Assembly: GCF_018381315.1 (NCBI RefSeq) | Contig: NZ_JAGZSD010000014.1 | Span: 20,550 to 84,549 of the forward strand | Length of the DNA: 64,000 bases | Source of the DNA: Anaerostipes sp. | GTDB taxonomy: Bacteria; Bacillota; Clostridia; Lachnospirales; Lachnospiraceae | Direction of reading: 5' to 3' | In this document: one piece after another, positions 8,915-17,362 of the stretch | How the letters are laid out: each line of letters opens with the position of its first letter | How positions within the stretch are numbered: the first letter of the stretch is position 1 | Made by a program: the position numbers and the translations under genes | Notes under the pieces: model-generated | The model's database searches: none | The model's input: the letters and a program-made list of their open reading frames with translations, nothing else | What the model was told of the DNA's origin: nothing

Positions 8915-9012
8915 AAGGCAACGGAAAACAGAGGCAAAAGTTCGACGATTTTTTTCCTTTTCCAATTTCAGAGGTTATGATACAATAAGGAAATGATGCA
9001 GGAGGAAAGAAT

Positions 9013-10611
9013 ATGTCATATATGGCTTTATATCGAAAGTTTCGGCCGTCGGCCTTTGATGAGGTCAAGGGACAGGATCATATCGTCACAACGCTGAAAA
9101 ATCAGCTGGAAGCCGGACGTATCGGCCATGCCTATCTGTTCTGCGGAACCAGAGGGACCGGTAAGACGTCGGTTGCAAAGCTGCTTGCCAAGGCAGTGAA
9201 CTGTGAGCACCCGGTGAACGGGAATCCGTGCGGAGAATGTGAAAGCTGCAGGGAGATCCAGGAAGGCAGTTCCATGAATGTGATGGAGATTGATGCAGCG
9301 TCTAATAACGGCGTGGACAATATCCGTGACATCAAAGAACAGGTTCAGTATTCTCCGGCTTCGGGAAAATATAAAGTGTTTATTATCGATGAGGTGCATA
9401 TGCTTTCCATGGGAGCATTTAATGCCCTGCTTAAGACTTTAGAGGAACCGCCGGAGTATGTGATTTTTATTTTGGCTACAACAGAGGTGCATAAGATTCC
9501 TATCACGATCTTGTCCCGCTGTCAGAGATACGATTTTCATCGCATAACGTCGGATATCATTGCTGACCGGCTTATGGAGCTGATGTCAAAAGAGCAGGTG
9601 GAGGCGGAAGACAAAGCGCTGAAATATATAGCCCGGATGGCAGACGGTTCCATGCGTGATGCCCTGAGCCTGCTGGACCAGTGTATCGCATTTTATCTCG
9701 GCAAAAAATTAACCTATGAAAATGTGCTGGAGGTTCTTGGAACAGTAGATATCAGTGTCTACGCAGATCTTCTGGACTGTATCCTGGCAAACGATGTGAC
9801 GGGCGTCATCGGTATCATCGGCAGGATTGTAGAACAGGGAAGAGAACTCACTCAGTTTATCACAGACTTTATCTGGTATCTGAGAAATCTTCTTCTGGCA
9901 GGCAAGGGTGATGCATCCATGGAAGCGCTGGAGATCTCTGCGGAACAGCTGAGTCTGATGCAGAAAAAAGCTGCACAGGTTAATGAGGAGACTGTGATCC
10001 GGTATATCCGTATCCTGTCAGAATTACTGAACCAGATCCGGTTCGCAACATCCAGGAGAGTGCTGGTAGAAGTGGCCATGATTAAAATGTGCCGTCCGCA
10101 GATGGAGACAGACATGTCCAGTGTCCTTGAGCGGATGCGTATGCTGGAAGAATCACTGGAGCAGATAAAGTCTCAGGGTGTGGCAGTGGCAGTGCAGCCC
10201 CCGGCTGAGGAATCTGCACCGAAGCCTCAGAATGAAGAAAAAACAACGGAACAGATACTGGATGAAAGGCTTCCCAAGGCCAGGGCCCAGGAGCTTAAGG
10301 AGATCATCAAGCATTGGAAGCAGGTAAAGCTTTGCCAGCCTCCGATGATTAAAAATCTGCTGTCCAAGGGTGTCCTGACTGCGGATGAATCCACTGAGGT
10401 GCTGAGACTTATGTTTAAGCCGGAAGGCAGCATGAATATGGGCAAGGACTATTTTCAGAGACATCCGGAAAAGATTGAGGCTCTGGAGGAGGAATTGGCT
10501 CAGAGGTCAGGATTCCAGGTAAAGATCGAGATCGGAGAGCTGGAGTCTGAGAAAAATGAGGACACCATTAATCTGGACTGCATTCACATGGATGTGACAA
10601 TAGAAGAATAA
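9013..10611 (+). CDS. dnaX: DNA polymerase III subunit gamma/tau
   Basis: Clamp-loader ATPase of the replisome, 532 residues. The start MSYMALYRKFRP is typical. Walker A is GTRGTGKTS, the zinc-binding cysteines lie in CGECESC, and the Walker B/DExx box is in FIIDEVHML. The C-terminal third is the variable tau region with an Ala/Pro/Glu-rich linker around residue 395. AGGAGGAAAG lies before the ATG. ebfC and recR follow with short gaps, the usual Firmicutes order. Confidence 0.97.
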   Translation: MSYMALYRKFRPSAFDEVKGQDHIVTTLKNQLEAGRIGHAYLFCGTRGTGKTSVAKLLAKAVNCEHPVNGNPCGECESCREIQEGSSMNVMEIDAASNNGVDNIRDIKEQVQYSPASGKYKVFIIDEVHMLSMGAFNALLKTLEEPPEYVIFILATTEVHKIPITILSRCQRYDFHRITSDIIADRLMELMSKEQVEAEDKALKYIARMADGSMRDALSLLDQCIAFYLGKKLTYENVLEVLGTVDISVYADLLDCILANDVTGVIGIIGRIVEQGRELTQFITDFIWYLRNLLLAGKGDASMEALEISAEQLSLMQKKAAQVNEETVIRYIRILSELLNQIRFATSRRVLVEVAMIKMCRPQMETDMSSVLERMRMLEESLEQIKSQGVAVAVQPPAEESAPKPQNEEKTTEQILDERLPKARAQELKEIIKHWKQVKLCQPPMIKNLLSKGVLTADESTEVLRLMFKPEGSMNMGKDYFQRHPEKIEALEEELAQRSGFQVKIEIGELESEKNEDTINLDCIHMDVTIEE

Positions 10612-10641
10612 AAAGATATTTATTTTTAGGAGGTATAAAAG

Positions 10642-10995
10642 ATGGCAAAAAGAGGCGGATTTCCGGGTATGGGCGGAAATATGAACAATCTGATGAAGCA
10701 GGCGCAGAAGATGCACAAGCAGATGGAAGAAACTACAAAAGAGCTGGAGGAGACCACATATGAGGCAACTGCCGGAGGCGGAGTTGTGAAGGTAGTGGTA
10801 TCCGGGAAAAAAGAAGTTGTAGGTGTAAGCCTGGACGAGGAAGTAGTGGATCCGGATGATATTGAAATGCTGGAAGACCTGATCGTAGCTGCTACCAATG
10901 AGGCACTCCGCAAGATGGAAGAGGACTCACAGAGTAAGATGGGGAAAATCACCGGAGGACTTGGCGGAGGACTCGGAGGCGGATTCCCGTTTTAA
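10642..10995 (+). CDS. ebfC: YbaB/EbfC family nucleoid-associated protein
   Basis: 117 residues, a dimeric DNA-binding protein associated with the nucleoid. The conserved start GGFPGMGGNMNNLMKQAQKM and the core VSGKKEVVGVSLDEEVVD are seen, and the C-terminal tail is Gly-rich. AGGAGG precedes the ATG. It lies between dnaX and recR and is very likely co-transcribed with them. Confidence 0.95.
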   Translation: MAKRGGFPGMGGNMNNLMKQAQKMHKQMEETTKELEETTYEATAGGGVVKVVVSGKKEVVGVSLDEEVVDPDDIEMLEDLIVAATNEALRKMEEDSQSKMGKITGGLGGGLGGGFPF

Positions 10996-11010
10996 GGATG
11001 GATAATTGAT

Positions 11011-11607
11011 ATGGATTATTACAGCAGTCAGATCACAAATTTGATCGAAGAATTGGGGAAGCTTCCGGGAATTGGACCTAAGTCAGCCGGAAGGCTTGCT
11101 TTTCACATCATAAATATGCCGCTGGACCAGGTAAAGCATTTGTCCGAGAGCATTATAGATGCAAAGGAAAATGTTCATTACTGCAGAGAATGCTGTACCC
11201 TGACAGACCAGGATATCTGTCCGATCTGTTCCAGCAGCAAACGCGATCACAGCACGATCATGGTAGTGGAGAGCACCAGGGATCTGATGGCCTATGAAAA
11301 AACAGGAAAATACGAGGGCATTTACCACGTTCTGCACGGAGCAATCTCTCCGATGCTTGGAATCGGGCCTTCGGACATCCGGCTGAAAGAACTGATGGCC
11401 AGACTTCAGGGGGATGTAAAAGAGCTGATTATTGCTACCAACTCAAGCCTTGAAGGAGAGACCACGGCAATGTATATAAGCAAGCTTGTGAAGCCGACCG
11501 GCATCAAAGTGAGCAAGATTGCCAGCGGAGTACCGGTGGGCGGAGATTTGGAATATATTGATGAGGTTACCCTTCTTCGGGCACTGGAAGGAAGAACTGA
11601 ATTATGA
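11011..11607 (+). CDS. recR: Recombination mediator protein RecR
   Basis: 198 residues. RecR works with RecO (and RecF) to load RecA on gapped DNA. The helix-hairpin-helix LGKLPGIGPKSAGRLAFH, the zinc finger CRECCTLTDQDICPICSS and the Toprim domain (MVVESTRDLMAYE) are all present. Full length for the family. It ends the dnaX-ebfC-recR operon just before a strong terminator. Confidence 0.96.
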   Translation: MDYYSSQITNLIEELGKLPGIGPKSAGRLAFHIINMPLDQVKHLSESIIDAKENVHYCRECCTLTDQDICPICSSSKRDHSTIMVVESTRDLMAYEKTGKYEGIYHVLHGAISPMLGIGPSDIRLKELMARLQGDVKELIIATNSSLEGETTAMYISKLVKPTGIKVSKIASGVPVGGDLEYIDEVTLLRALEGRTEL

Positions 11608-11611
11608 AATG

Positions 11612-11645
11612 AAAAAGAGCAGCCGGGCAGGCTGCTCTTTTTCTG
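11612..11645 (+). terminator. Intrinsic terminator of dnaX-ebfC-recR
   Basis: Perfect 13-bp stem AAAAAGAGCAGCC / GGCTGCTCTTTTT with a 5-base loop, ending in a T-run. Confidence 0.93.
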
Positions 11646-11877
11646 TAAGTAACTTTAAAACTTTAAAACAATAAGGAGAGGATATTCATCCTCAAGAGGG
11701 GTAGGATTTGAAAGTATTTAAAAATGTTTAACTACTTTACATTTCTTATTCTACTTGATAAATGTGAACAAACAGTGAAGAAACTGTGGATAAAATAAAA
11801 ACAGGAGATTAAATTATCAGAATATTTAGAATAAAAAGAAGAATAAACAAAAAACACTGTATACATACTTAAATTGC
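11646..11877. other. AT-rich intergenic stretch
   Basis: About 230 bases between the recR terminator and the promoter of the candidate RNA gene. No open reading frame with a ribosome site and no clear hairpin is seen. Confidence 0.5.
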
Positions 11878-11906
11878 TTGACAATAGAAGCGTTCTTTTT
11901 TATAAT
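11878..11906 (+). promoter_or_regulatory. Consensus sigma-A promoter of the candidate RNA gene
   Basis: TTGACA (11878-11883), 17 bases, TATAAT (11901-11906): an exact consensus match, one of the strongest promoters in the window. No protein gene lies within 500 bases downstream. Confidence 0.85.
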
Positions 11907-11912
11907 AAGACC

Positions 11913-12336
11913 ATAAAGAGGAACAAGTAAATGGATTGCTAAAAAGAATCGATGGGAGGCGATATTGTTTGGATATTATGTCGCAAGACATAGAAGACAT
12001 TCTATATACAGTAAGTAAAAAATTTCATACAGTGAGCCTTCAGAATATAGAATAAGTTGTCCGGTATAGATTTTATACAAAGATCGGAGAGACAGGACAG
12101 GTAGAACGTCATACGAAGAGTCAGTTGTATATAGAAGAGAACGGAACGAAGAGAAATGAAAGATCAAGAAGTTTGATATGTGAGTCGCAAAGACTCAGAG
12201 TTCGGATTGATTGAGAAATTGAAGGGAATACAGAAGTTGTGTATGGCATGTATGAAATAGGGCGTTTCAAAAATAAGCCTCCGATGAATAACAATTAAAT
12301 ATTAAAAAGGTGAGTCGCAAAGACTCACCTTTTTTT
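11913..12336 (+). ncRNA. Candidate ~420-nt structured non-coding RNA of unknown class
   Basis: A transcription unit defined by a consensus promoter and an intrinsic terminator, with no convincing reading frame. Hairpins with GCAA-type loops are seen: ATGTC-GCAA-GACAT near 11976-11989 and GAGTC-GCAAA-GACTC near 12182-12196. The same GCAAA loop returns in the terminator. GGAGGC (11955-11960) can pair with GCCTCC (12277-12282), closing most of the RNA into one multi-branch fold. I did not find the conserved marks of RNase P, tmRNA, SRP RNA or T-box leaders. Transcription is inferred; the class is unknown. Confidence 0.6.
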
Positions 12337-12337
12337 G
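12309..12337 (+). terminator. Intrinsic terminator of the candidate RNA
   Basis: AGGTGAGTC / GACTCACCT stem with a GCAAA loop, followed by seven T. The loop and inner stem repeat an upstream hairpin of the same RNA. Confidence 0.88.
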
Positions 12338-12383
12338 TGGTGCGAATACTATAGTAATAATTTCACACTTCATTTTTGGATTC

Positions 12384-12412
12384 TTGAAAAAGGCCTATAA
12401 ATAAGATACAAT
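12384..12412 (+). promoter_or_regulatory. Sigma-A promoter of the HIT/flavoprotein/aroK genes
   Basis: TTGAAA (12384-12389), 17 bases, TACAAT (12407-12412), directly upstream of the HIT gene and downstream of the RNA terminator. Confidence 0.75.
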
Positions 12413-12435
12413 ACTTACCAAAGGAGATGATAATA

Positions 12436-12852
12436 ATGAAGAAACAAGATTGTGTATTTTGCAAGATTATAAGCGGGGAGATTCCCTCATCTACAATTTA
12501 TGAGAACTCAAAGTTTAAGGTAATTATGGATATTGCTCCTGCCAACAAAGGGCATGTGCTGATCCTGCCAAAAGAACATTTTGATAATATCTATGACATA
12601 GACACGGCAACGGCCGGACAGCTGTTTGAACTTACAGCTATGGTTGCAAGAGCAATAAAGTCAGTGCTTGACTGTGACGGAATGAATATTCTGCAGAACA
12701 ACGGAACAGTGGCAGGCCAGACGGTTTTCCATTTCCATATGCATATCATTCCGAGATATGAAGGAGACTCTGTGAATGTGGGCTGGAAAGAACTCAGCTA
12801 TCAGGACGGAGAAATGGATCAGCTCAGGGAAGCCATACTGAAAGCACTGTAG
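12436..12852 (+). CDS. HIT family nucleotide-binding hydrolase
   Basis: 138-residue histidine-triad protein. The N-terminal CVFCKIISGEIPSS and the catalytic triad in HFHMHIIPR are diagnostic. These proteins hydrolyse purine nucleotide phosphoramidates and related dinucleotides. ATG at 12436 lies 10 bases after AAGGAG; the ATG at 12427 is too close. A flavoprotein gene starts 8 bases downstream. Confidence 0.93.
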   Translation: MKKQDCVFCKIISGEIPSSTIYENSKFKVIMDIAPANKGHVLILPKEHFDNIYDIDTATAGQLFELTAMVARAIKSVLDCDGMNILQNNGTVAGQTVFHFHMHIIPRYEGDSVNVGWKELSYQDGEMDQLREAILKAL

Positions 12853-12860
12853 GAGGCAGC

Positions 12861-13460
12861 ATGTCAAAAATATCTTGGAAGCCGGGCAATATGATATACC
12901 CCCTGCCTGCGGTTATGGTAAGCTGCGGAGCAGAAAATGAGGCTGATAATATTATCACTGTGGCATGGACCGGAACGATATGTACGAACCCGCCTATGAC
13001 TTATATTTCTCTGAGGCCGGAGAGGCATTCTTACCATATGATTGAAAAAAGCGGTGAGTTTGTAATCAACCTGACAACGGCAGAACTTGCCCGGGCAGCA
13101 GACTTCTGTGGTGTACGGTCCGGCAGGGATTTGGATAAATTCAAAGAAATGGGCCTTACAAAGGAATATGGTCTTTTACAGCATGCGCCTTATATAAAAG
13201 AAAGCCCGGTGAATATTGAGTGCCGGGTTGAGGAAATTACTCCCTTGGGATCCCATCATATGTTTACAGCCCGCGTGGCAAATATACTGGTGGACGATAC
13301 TTATATGGAAGAAAACGGACGTTTTGCCCTTGAGAAGACCAATCCTCTGATCTATTCCCATGGAGGATACTTTGAGACGGGAAAACAGATCGGTACTTTT
13401 GGATACTCCGTGAAGAAGAAAAAAAGGAAGAATAGAAATGACAAGCCAAAAAGGAAGTAA
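12861..13460 (+). CDS. Flavin reductase-like FMN-binding protein
   Basis: 199 residues of the flavin reductase domain family (MIYPLPAVMVSCGAENEADN, VAWTGTICTNPPMTYISLRP). Such proteins bind FMN; the exact substrate cannot be told. The C-terminus is very basic (KKKKRKNRNDKPKRK). It overlaps the shikimate kinase gene by 23 bases. Confidence 0.87.
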   Translation: MSKISWKPGNMIYPLPAVMVSCGAENEADNIITVAWTGTICTNPPMTYISLRPERHSYHMIEKSGEFVINLTTAELARAADFCGVRSGRDLDKFKEMGLTKEYGLLQHAPYIKESPVNIECRVEEITPLGSHHMFTARVANILVDDTYMEENGRFALEKTNPLIYSHGGYFETGKQIGTFGYSVKKKKRKNRNDKPKRK

Positions 13461-13947
13461 CTACATTTTAATTGGGATGCCGGGGGCCGGCAAAAGCACG
13501 ATAGGGGTTTTGCTGGCGAAAGCACTGGGGGCTGAATTTATTGATACGGACCTGGTCATCCAGCAGAAGACCGGAAAGCTTCTGAAAGACATTATCAGTG
13601 AGGAAGGAAATGAGAGATTCAAACAGATCGAGGAGGACGTCAATGCATCTGTTGAAGCTGAGAACTCTGTGATTGCTCCCGGGGGAAGCGCCATCTACAG
13701 CCCGAGAGCGATGGAACACTTTAAGGAGATCGGTACAGTCATTTATTTGAAGCTGAGTTATGCTGCAGTTTCTGAACGGCTCGGCGATCTGGCAGACAGG
13801 GGTGTGGTGCTGGACAGCGGCCAGACTCTATATGATTTATACCATGAAAGAATACCTCTCTATGAAAAATATGCAGACATTACTGTTGATACCGATGATT
13901 TAAAGATCGGGGAAGCCTTAGAAAAAGTGTTGGAAAACTTAATATAG
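13438..13947 (+). CDS. aroK: Shikimate kinase
   Basis: 169 residues. It phosphorylates shikimate in aromatic amino-acid synthesis. The P-loop GMPGAGKST, the FIDTD shikimate-binding Asp and the GGS motif (APGGSAIYS) are present. It overlaps the flavoprotein gene upstream; no other aro genes are in the window. Confidence 0.92.
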   Translation: MTSQKGSNYILIGMPGAGKSTIGVLLAKALGAEFIDTDLVIQQKTGKLLKDIISEEGNERFKQIEEDVNASVEAENSVIAPGGSAIYSPRAMEHFKEIGTVIYLKLSYAAVSERLGDLADRGVVLDSGQTLYDLYHERIPLYEKYADITVDTDDLKIGEALEKVLENLI

Positions 13948-13958
13948 TGTGATATACT
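13930..13958 (+). promoter_or_regulatory. Sigma-A promoter inside the 3' end of aroK
   Basis: TTGGAA, 17 bases, TATACT. It fires into the 180-base space before murA, where a folded leader or small RNA is possible. Confidence 0.55.
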
Positions 13959-13964
13959 GATAAA

Positions 13965-14060
13965 TATGCGAGTAAGCGGCATGGAACTTCTGGACTTATG
14001 CCAGGGTATTTTATGCCTGCCCGAGGGTATGTATTTAAAAAGATACGCTTATTTTTTTGC
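13965..14060 (+). ncRNA. Possible small structured RNA or leader before murA
   Basis: After the 13930-13958 promoter, TAAGCG (near 13972) can pair with CGCTTA (near 14047), which is followed by seven T. Inside, GGCAT pairs with ATGCC. The layout suggests a short multi-helix RNA that ends at its own terminator, or a regulatory leader of murA. It matches no riboswitch I recognise. Confidence 0.35.
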
Positions 14061-14131
14061 AGAATGGACAGATTATTGATAGAGAATGAATGATTCGATA
14101 GATTGAATAGAGTTTTATATAGAGGTGTATG

Positions 14132-15427
14132 ATGGAACAATATATCATTAAAGGCGGAAACCCACTGGTAGGAGAAGTTGTTATCGGAGGCGCAAAGAAT
14201 GCTGCCCTGCCTATTTTAGCAGCAGCAGTTATGACGGATGGAACGTGCGTTATTGAAAATATGCCGGACGTTAGAGATACAAACGTTTTGCTCCAGGCTA
14301 TGGAAGGCATCGGAGCTACAGTAAAAAGATCAGGAAAGCATGAAGTAGTGATCAGCGGCAGCGGAATGAATGCAGACTGCGATGTTGATAACGAGTATAT
14401 CCGAAAGATCAGGGCATCTTACTATCTGATCGGTGCACTATTAGGAAAGTATAAAAGAGCGAGAGTGGCTCTTCCGGGAGGCTGTGAGATAGGCAGCCGT
14501 CCGATTGACCAGCATATCAAGGGCTTTAAGGCATTAGGAGCCAGAATTGAGATTGAAAACGGCATGATCACAGCTGCCGCAGATGAATTGATCGGCTGCC
14601 ACATTTATATGGATGTGGTGTCTGTTGGTGCGACCATCAATGTCATGATGGCAGCAGCTTTGGCCAAGGGCAATACAACGATTGAAAATGTGGCAAAAGA
14701 GCCGCATGTAGTTGACGTGGCCAATTTTCTGAACAGTATGGGTGCAAGCATACGCGGTGCAGGTACAGATGTGATTAAGATCAAGGGTGTAGAGAAGCTC
14801 GGAAACTGTGAGTATTCTATTATCCCGGACCAGATTGAGGCGGGGACCTTCATGACAGCGGCTGTTGCTACAAAAGGCGACATTACGATCAAGAATGTTA
14901 TCCCGAAGCATCTGGAAGCGATCAGTGCCAAGCTGGAAGAGATCGGTGCACAGGTGGATGAGTTTGATGATGCAGTGAGAGTCGTAGCTACAAAAAGGCT
15001 GGATTCAACTCAGATCAAAACTCTGCCATATCCTGGATTCCCGACGGATATGCAGCCTCAGATGGCTGTATCGTTAGCCCTGTCCAATGGGACCAGTATT
15101 GTTTCAGAGAGTATTTTTGAAAACCGTTTCCGGTATGTAGATGAGCTGACCAAGATGGGAGCCAGGATTCAGGTGGATGGAAGAACAGCCATTATCACCG
15201 GAGTTGACCTATTTACCGGTGCAGATGTTTCAGCACCCGATCTGCGTGCAGGGGCGGCCCTTGTCATTGCAGGTCTTGCGGCTGACGGTTATACTACAGT
15301 CAGCGATATCGGCTATATTTACCGCGGATATGAAGGGTTTGAAAAGAAGATTCAAAACCTCGGCGGAGATATTAAACTGGTGAATGACGAAAAAGAAATT
15401 GCCAGATTTAAGCTGCGTATCGTATAA
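14132..15427 (+). CDS. murA: UDP-N-acetylglucosamine 1-carboxyvinyltransferase
   Basis: First committed enzyme of peptidoglycan synthesis: adds enolpyruvate to UDP-GlcNAc. 431 residues. The active-site cysteine is in LPGGCEIGSRPIDQH, the site attacked by fosfomycin. YIIKGGNPLVGEVVIGGAKN is the usual start. ATG at 14132 lies 4 bases after AGAGGTG; a second ATG sits at 14129. A PsiE-like gene follows closely. Confidence 0.96.
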   Translation: MEQYIIKGGNPLVGEVVIGGAKNAALPILAAAVMTDGTCVIENMPDVRDTNVLLQAMEGIGATVKRSGKHEVVISGSGMNADCDVDNEYIRKIRASYYLIGALLGKYKRARVALPGGCEIGSRPIDQHIKGFKALGARIEIENGMITAAADELIGCHIYMDVVSVGATINVMMAAALAKGNTTIENVAKEPHVVDVANFLNSMGASIRGAGTDVIKIKGVEKLGNCEYSIIPDQIEAGTFMTAAVATKGDITIKNVIPKHLEAISAKLEEIGAQVDEFDDAVRVVATKRLDSTQIKTLPYPGFPTDMQPQMAVSLALSNGTSIVSESIFENRFRYVDELTKMGARIQVDGRTAIITGVDLFTGADVSAPDLRAGAALVIAGLAADGYTTVSDIGYIYRGYEGFEKKIQNLGGDIKLVNDEKEIARFKLRIV

Positions 15428-15445
15428 ATTAAGGGGGAATTGCCG

Positions 15446-16084
15446 GTGCGACAATACCTAAAGAATGAAGTTTTTAAAATATCCAAATGGATAGAGTTTT
15501 ATTTATCTGCCCTGATCACGATTGCAGTTATCGGAGGCGGAGTGTGGATGATCAAGGATTTGATCGCCATATTATCAGGCAGTCCAGAGTCTGATGCGAT
15601 TTACCAGTTTGTACTCAATGTATTTAACCTTGTGATCTGTGTGGAGTTCATCAAGATGCTGTGTAAGCATACGGCTTCTACTCTGGTGGAGGTTCTTATG
15701 TTTGCAATTGCCAGACAGATGATCGCGCAGCATACAAGTCCGGTGGAGAATCTGCTCTGCATTTTTTCCATAGCGGTTCTCTTCATTATAAGGAAGTATT
15801 TCCTGGACCGTTTTGAGGATATTGATAAGACAGTTTTTCTGCCTAACCAGAAGATTGCAAAAGTAAATCAGCTGGTGCATGTGAATATCCCTGAGGATTA
15901 TAAGGGCGAATCAATCGGAGAGGCAGTGCTTAAGGGCATTGATCTGGAAAATGAAGAAGTAAAATGCGGGCATTGCTATTATTTCCCTGGAGGAGCGCTC
16001 CGCGTATCTAAAGTTGCCGCAGGGCAGGTGAAGGAAGTGGAAGTTATCCGCAGCAGAAATGTAAATATTATGCCGAACTTATGA
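15446..16084 (+). CDS. PsiE-like membrane protein of unknown function
   Basis: 212 residues. Four hydrophobic segments fill residues ~15-125 (ALITIAVIGGGVWMIKDLI, VFNLVICVEFIKML), with the PsiE-like signature VEVLMFAIARQMI. A soluble C-terminal part of ~85 residues follows, with a CGHCYYFPGG motif. GTG at 15446 is chosen because AAGGGGGA lies 7 bases upstream. The family name is from the membrane pattern only; the role is unknown. Confidence 0.6.
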   Translation: MRQYLKNEVFKISKWIEFYLSALITIAVIGGGVWMIKDLIAILSGSPESDAIYQFVLNVFNLVICVEFIKMLCKHTASTLVEVLMFAIARQMIAQHTSPVENLLCIFSIAVLFIIRKYFLDRFEDIDKTVFLPNQKIAKVNQLVHVNIPEDYKGESIGEAVLKGIDLENEEVKCGHCYYFPGGALRVSKVAAGQVKEVEVIRSRNVNIMPNL

Positions 16085-16096
16085 AGTTAAATTGAA

Positions 16097-16124
16097 GCAG
16101 GTCCGATCAGTTCGGGCCTTTTTC
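16097..16124 (+). terminator. Weak intrinsic terminator before metK
   Basis: GGTCCGA / TCGGGCC stem (one G-U pair) followed by five T. Confidence 0.65.
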
Positions 16125-16162
16125 GATACATATGAATATGTTTATGAACGAAAGGAGCAATT

Positions 16163-17353
16163 ATGGAAAAAATATTATTTACATCAGAATCTGTCACTGA
16201 AGGACATCCGGACAAAGTCTGTGATCAGATTTCAGATGCCATTTTAGATGAACTTTTAAAGCAGGACCCGATGAGCCGGGTAGCGTGTGAAACCTGTACC
16301 ACTACAGGTCTTGTGATGGTTATGGGAGAAATCACGACCAATGCCTATGTGGATATTCAGAAGGTTGTAAGGCAGACGCTTACGGATATCGGGTATACAA
16401 GAGCAAAGTACGGGTTTGATGCAAGTACCTGCGGCGTTGTCACTGCTATTGATGAACAGTCTAAAGATATTGCTCTTGGCGTGGACAAGGCATTGGAGGC
16501 AAAGGAATCTGACATGTCAGATGAAGAGCTGGATGCCATTGGGGCAGGGGACCAGGGCATGATGTTTGGTTTCGCCACAAATGAGACTGAGGAATATATG
16601 CCTTATCCGATCTCTCTGGCACATAAGCTGTCAAAGAGGCTTACGCAGGTGCGTAAAGAGGGAATCCTTCCATATTTAAGGCCGGACGGCAAGACGCAGG
16701 TCAGCGTGGAATATGATGAGAACGGGAAACCGCTCCGTCTGGAAGCAGTTGTGCTGTCTGCCCAGCATGACCCTGAAGTCAGCCAGGGCCAGATCCATGA
16801 AGACGTAAGGAGAGAAATTTTTGACAAGGTACTGCCGGCAGAGATGGTAGATGAACACACAAAATTCTTCATCAATCCAACCGGACGTTTTGTCATAGGA
16901 GGGCCACAGGGAGATGCAGGCCTCACAGGTAGAAAGATTATTGTGGATACTTACGGCGGATATGCAAGACATGGCGGAGGTGCTTTCTCCGGCAAGGACT
17001 GCACAAAGGTAGACCGGTCTGCGGCCTATGCGGCGAGGTATGTGGCTAAAAATATTGTAGCTGCAGGACTGGCGGACAAGTGTGAGATCCAGCTGTCCTA
17101 TGCTATAGGAGTTGCACATCCAACATCTATTAACGTTGATACATTCGGAACAGGAAAAATATCCAGTGAAGCTCTTGTGGAACTGATCAGAAAGAATTTT
17201 GATTTAAGGCCTGCAGGAATTATCAAGATGCTGGATCTCAGAAGACCGATCTACCGTCAGACATCCAATTACGGACATTTTGGAAGAAATGATCTGGATC
17301 TTCCGTGGGAACGTCTGGACAAGGCTGAACTGTTAAAAGAGCAGGCCAGATAA
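16163..17353 (+). CDS. metK: S-adenosylmethionine synthetase
   Basis: Makes SAM from methionine and ATP. 396 residues, the normal length. ESVTEGHPDKVCDQISDAIL is the conserved start, GAGDQGMMFGFA the ATP-binding signature and GGGAFSGKDCTKVDRS the P-loop-like signature 2. AAAGGAGC lies before the ATG. No SAM riboswitch is present upstream. ade follows 9 bases later. Confidence 0.98.
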   Translation: MEKILFTSESVTEGHPDKVCDQISDAILDELLKQDPMSRVACETCTTTGLVMVMGEITTNAYVDIQKVVRQTLTDIGYTRAKYGFDASTCGVVTAIDEQSKDIALGVDKALEAKESDMSDEELDAIGAGDQGMMFGFATNETEEYMPYPISLAHKLSKRLTQVRKEGILPYLRPDGKTQVSVEYDENGKPLRLEAVVLSAQHDPEVSQGQIHEDVRREIFDKVLPAEMVDEHTKFFINPTGRFVIGGPQGDAGLTGRKIIVDTYGGYARHGGGAFSGKDCTKVDRSAAYAARYVAKNIVAAGLADKCEIQLSYAIGVAHPTSINVDTFGTGKISSEALVELIRKNFDLRPAGIIKMLDLRRPIYRQTSNYGHFGRNDLDLPWERLDKAELLKEQAR

Positions 17354-17362
17354 GAGGACAGT

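Noticed and set aside
11976..12167. 63-codon minus-strand frame in the recR-HIT gap
   Set aside because: No ribosome site and low-complexity composition; the region reads better as a plus-strand RNA gene.
11913..12336. RNase P RNA, tmRNA or SRP RNA as identity of the candidate RNA
   Set aside because: The conserved blocks of these RNAs (such as GAGGAAAGTCC of RNase P) are absent.
16085..16162. SAM riboswitch before metK
   Set aside because: Only 78 bases are available and they hold a simple terminator; no aptamer pattern.
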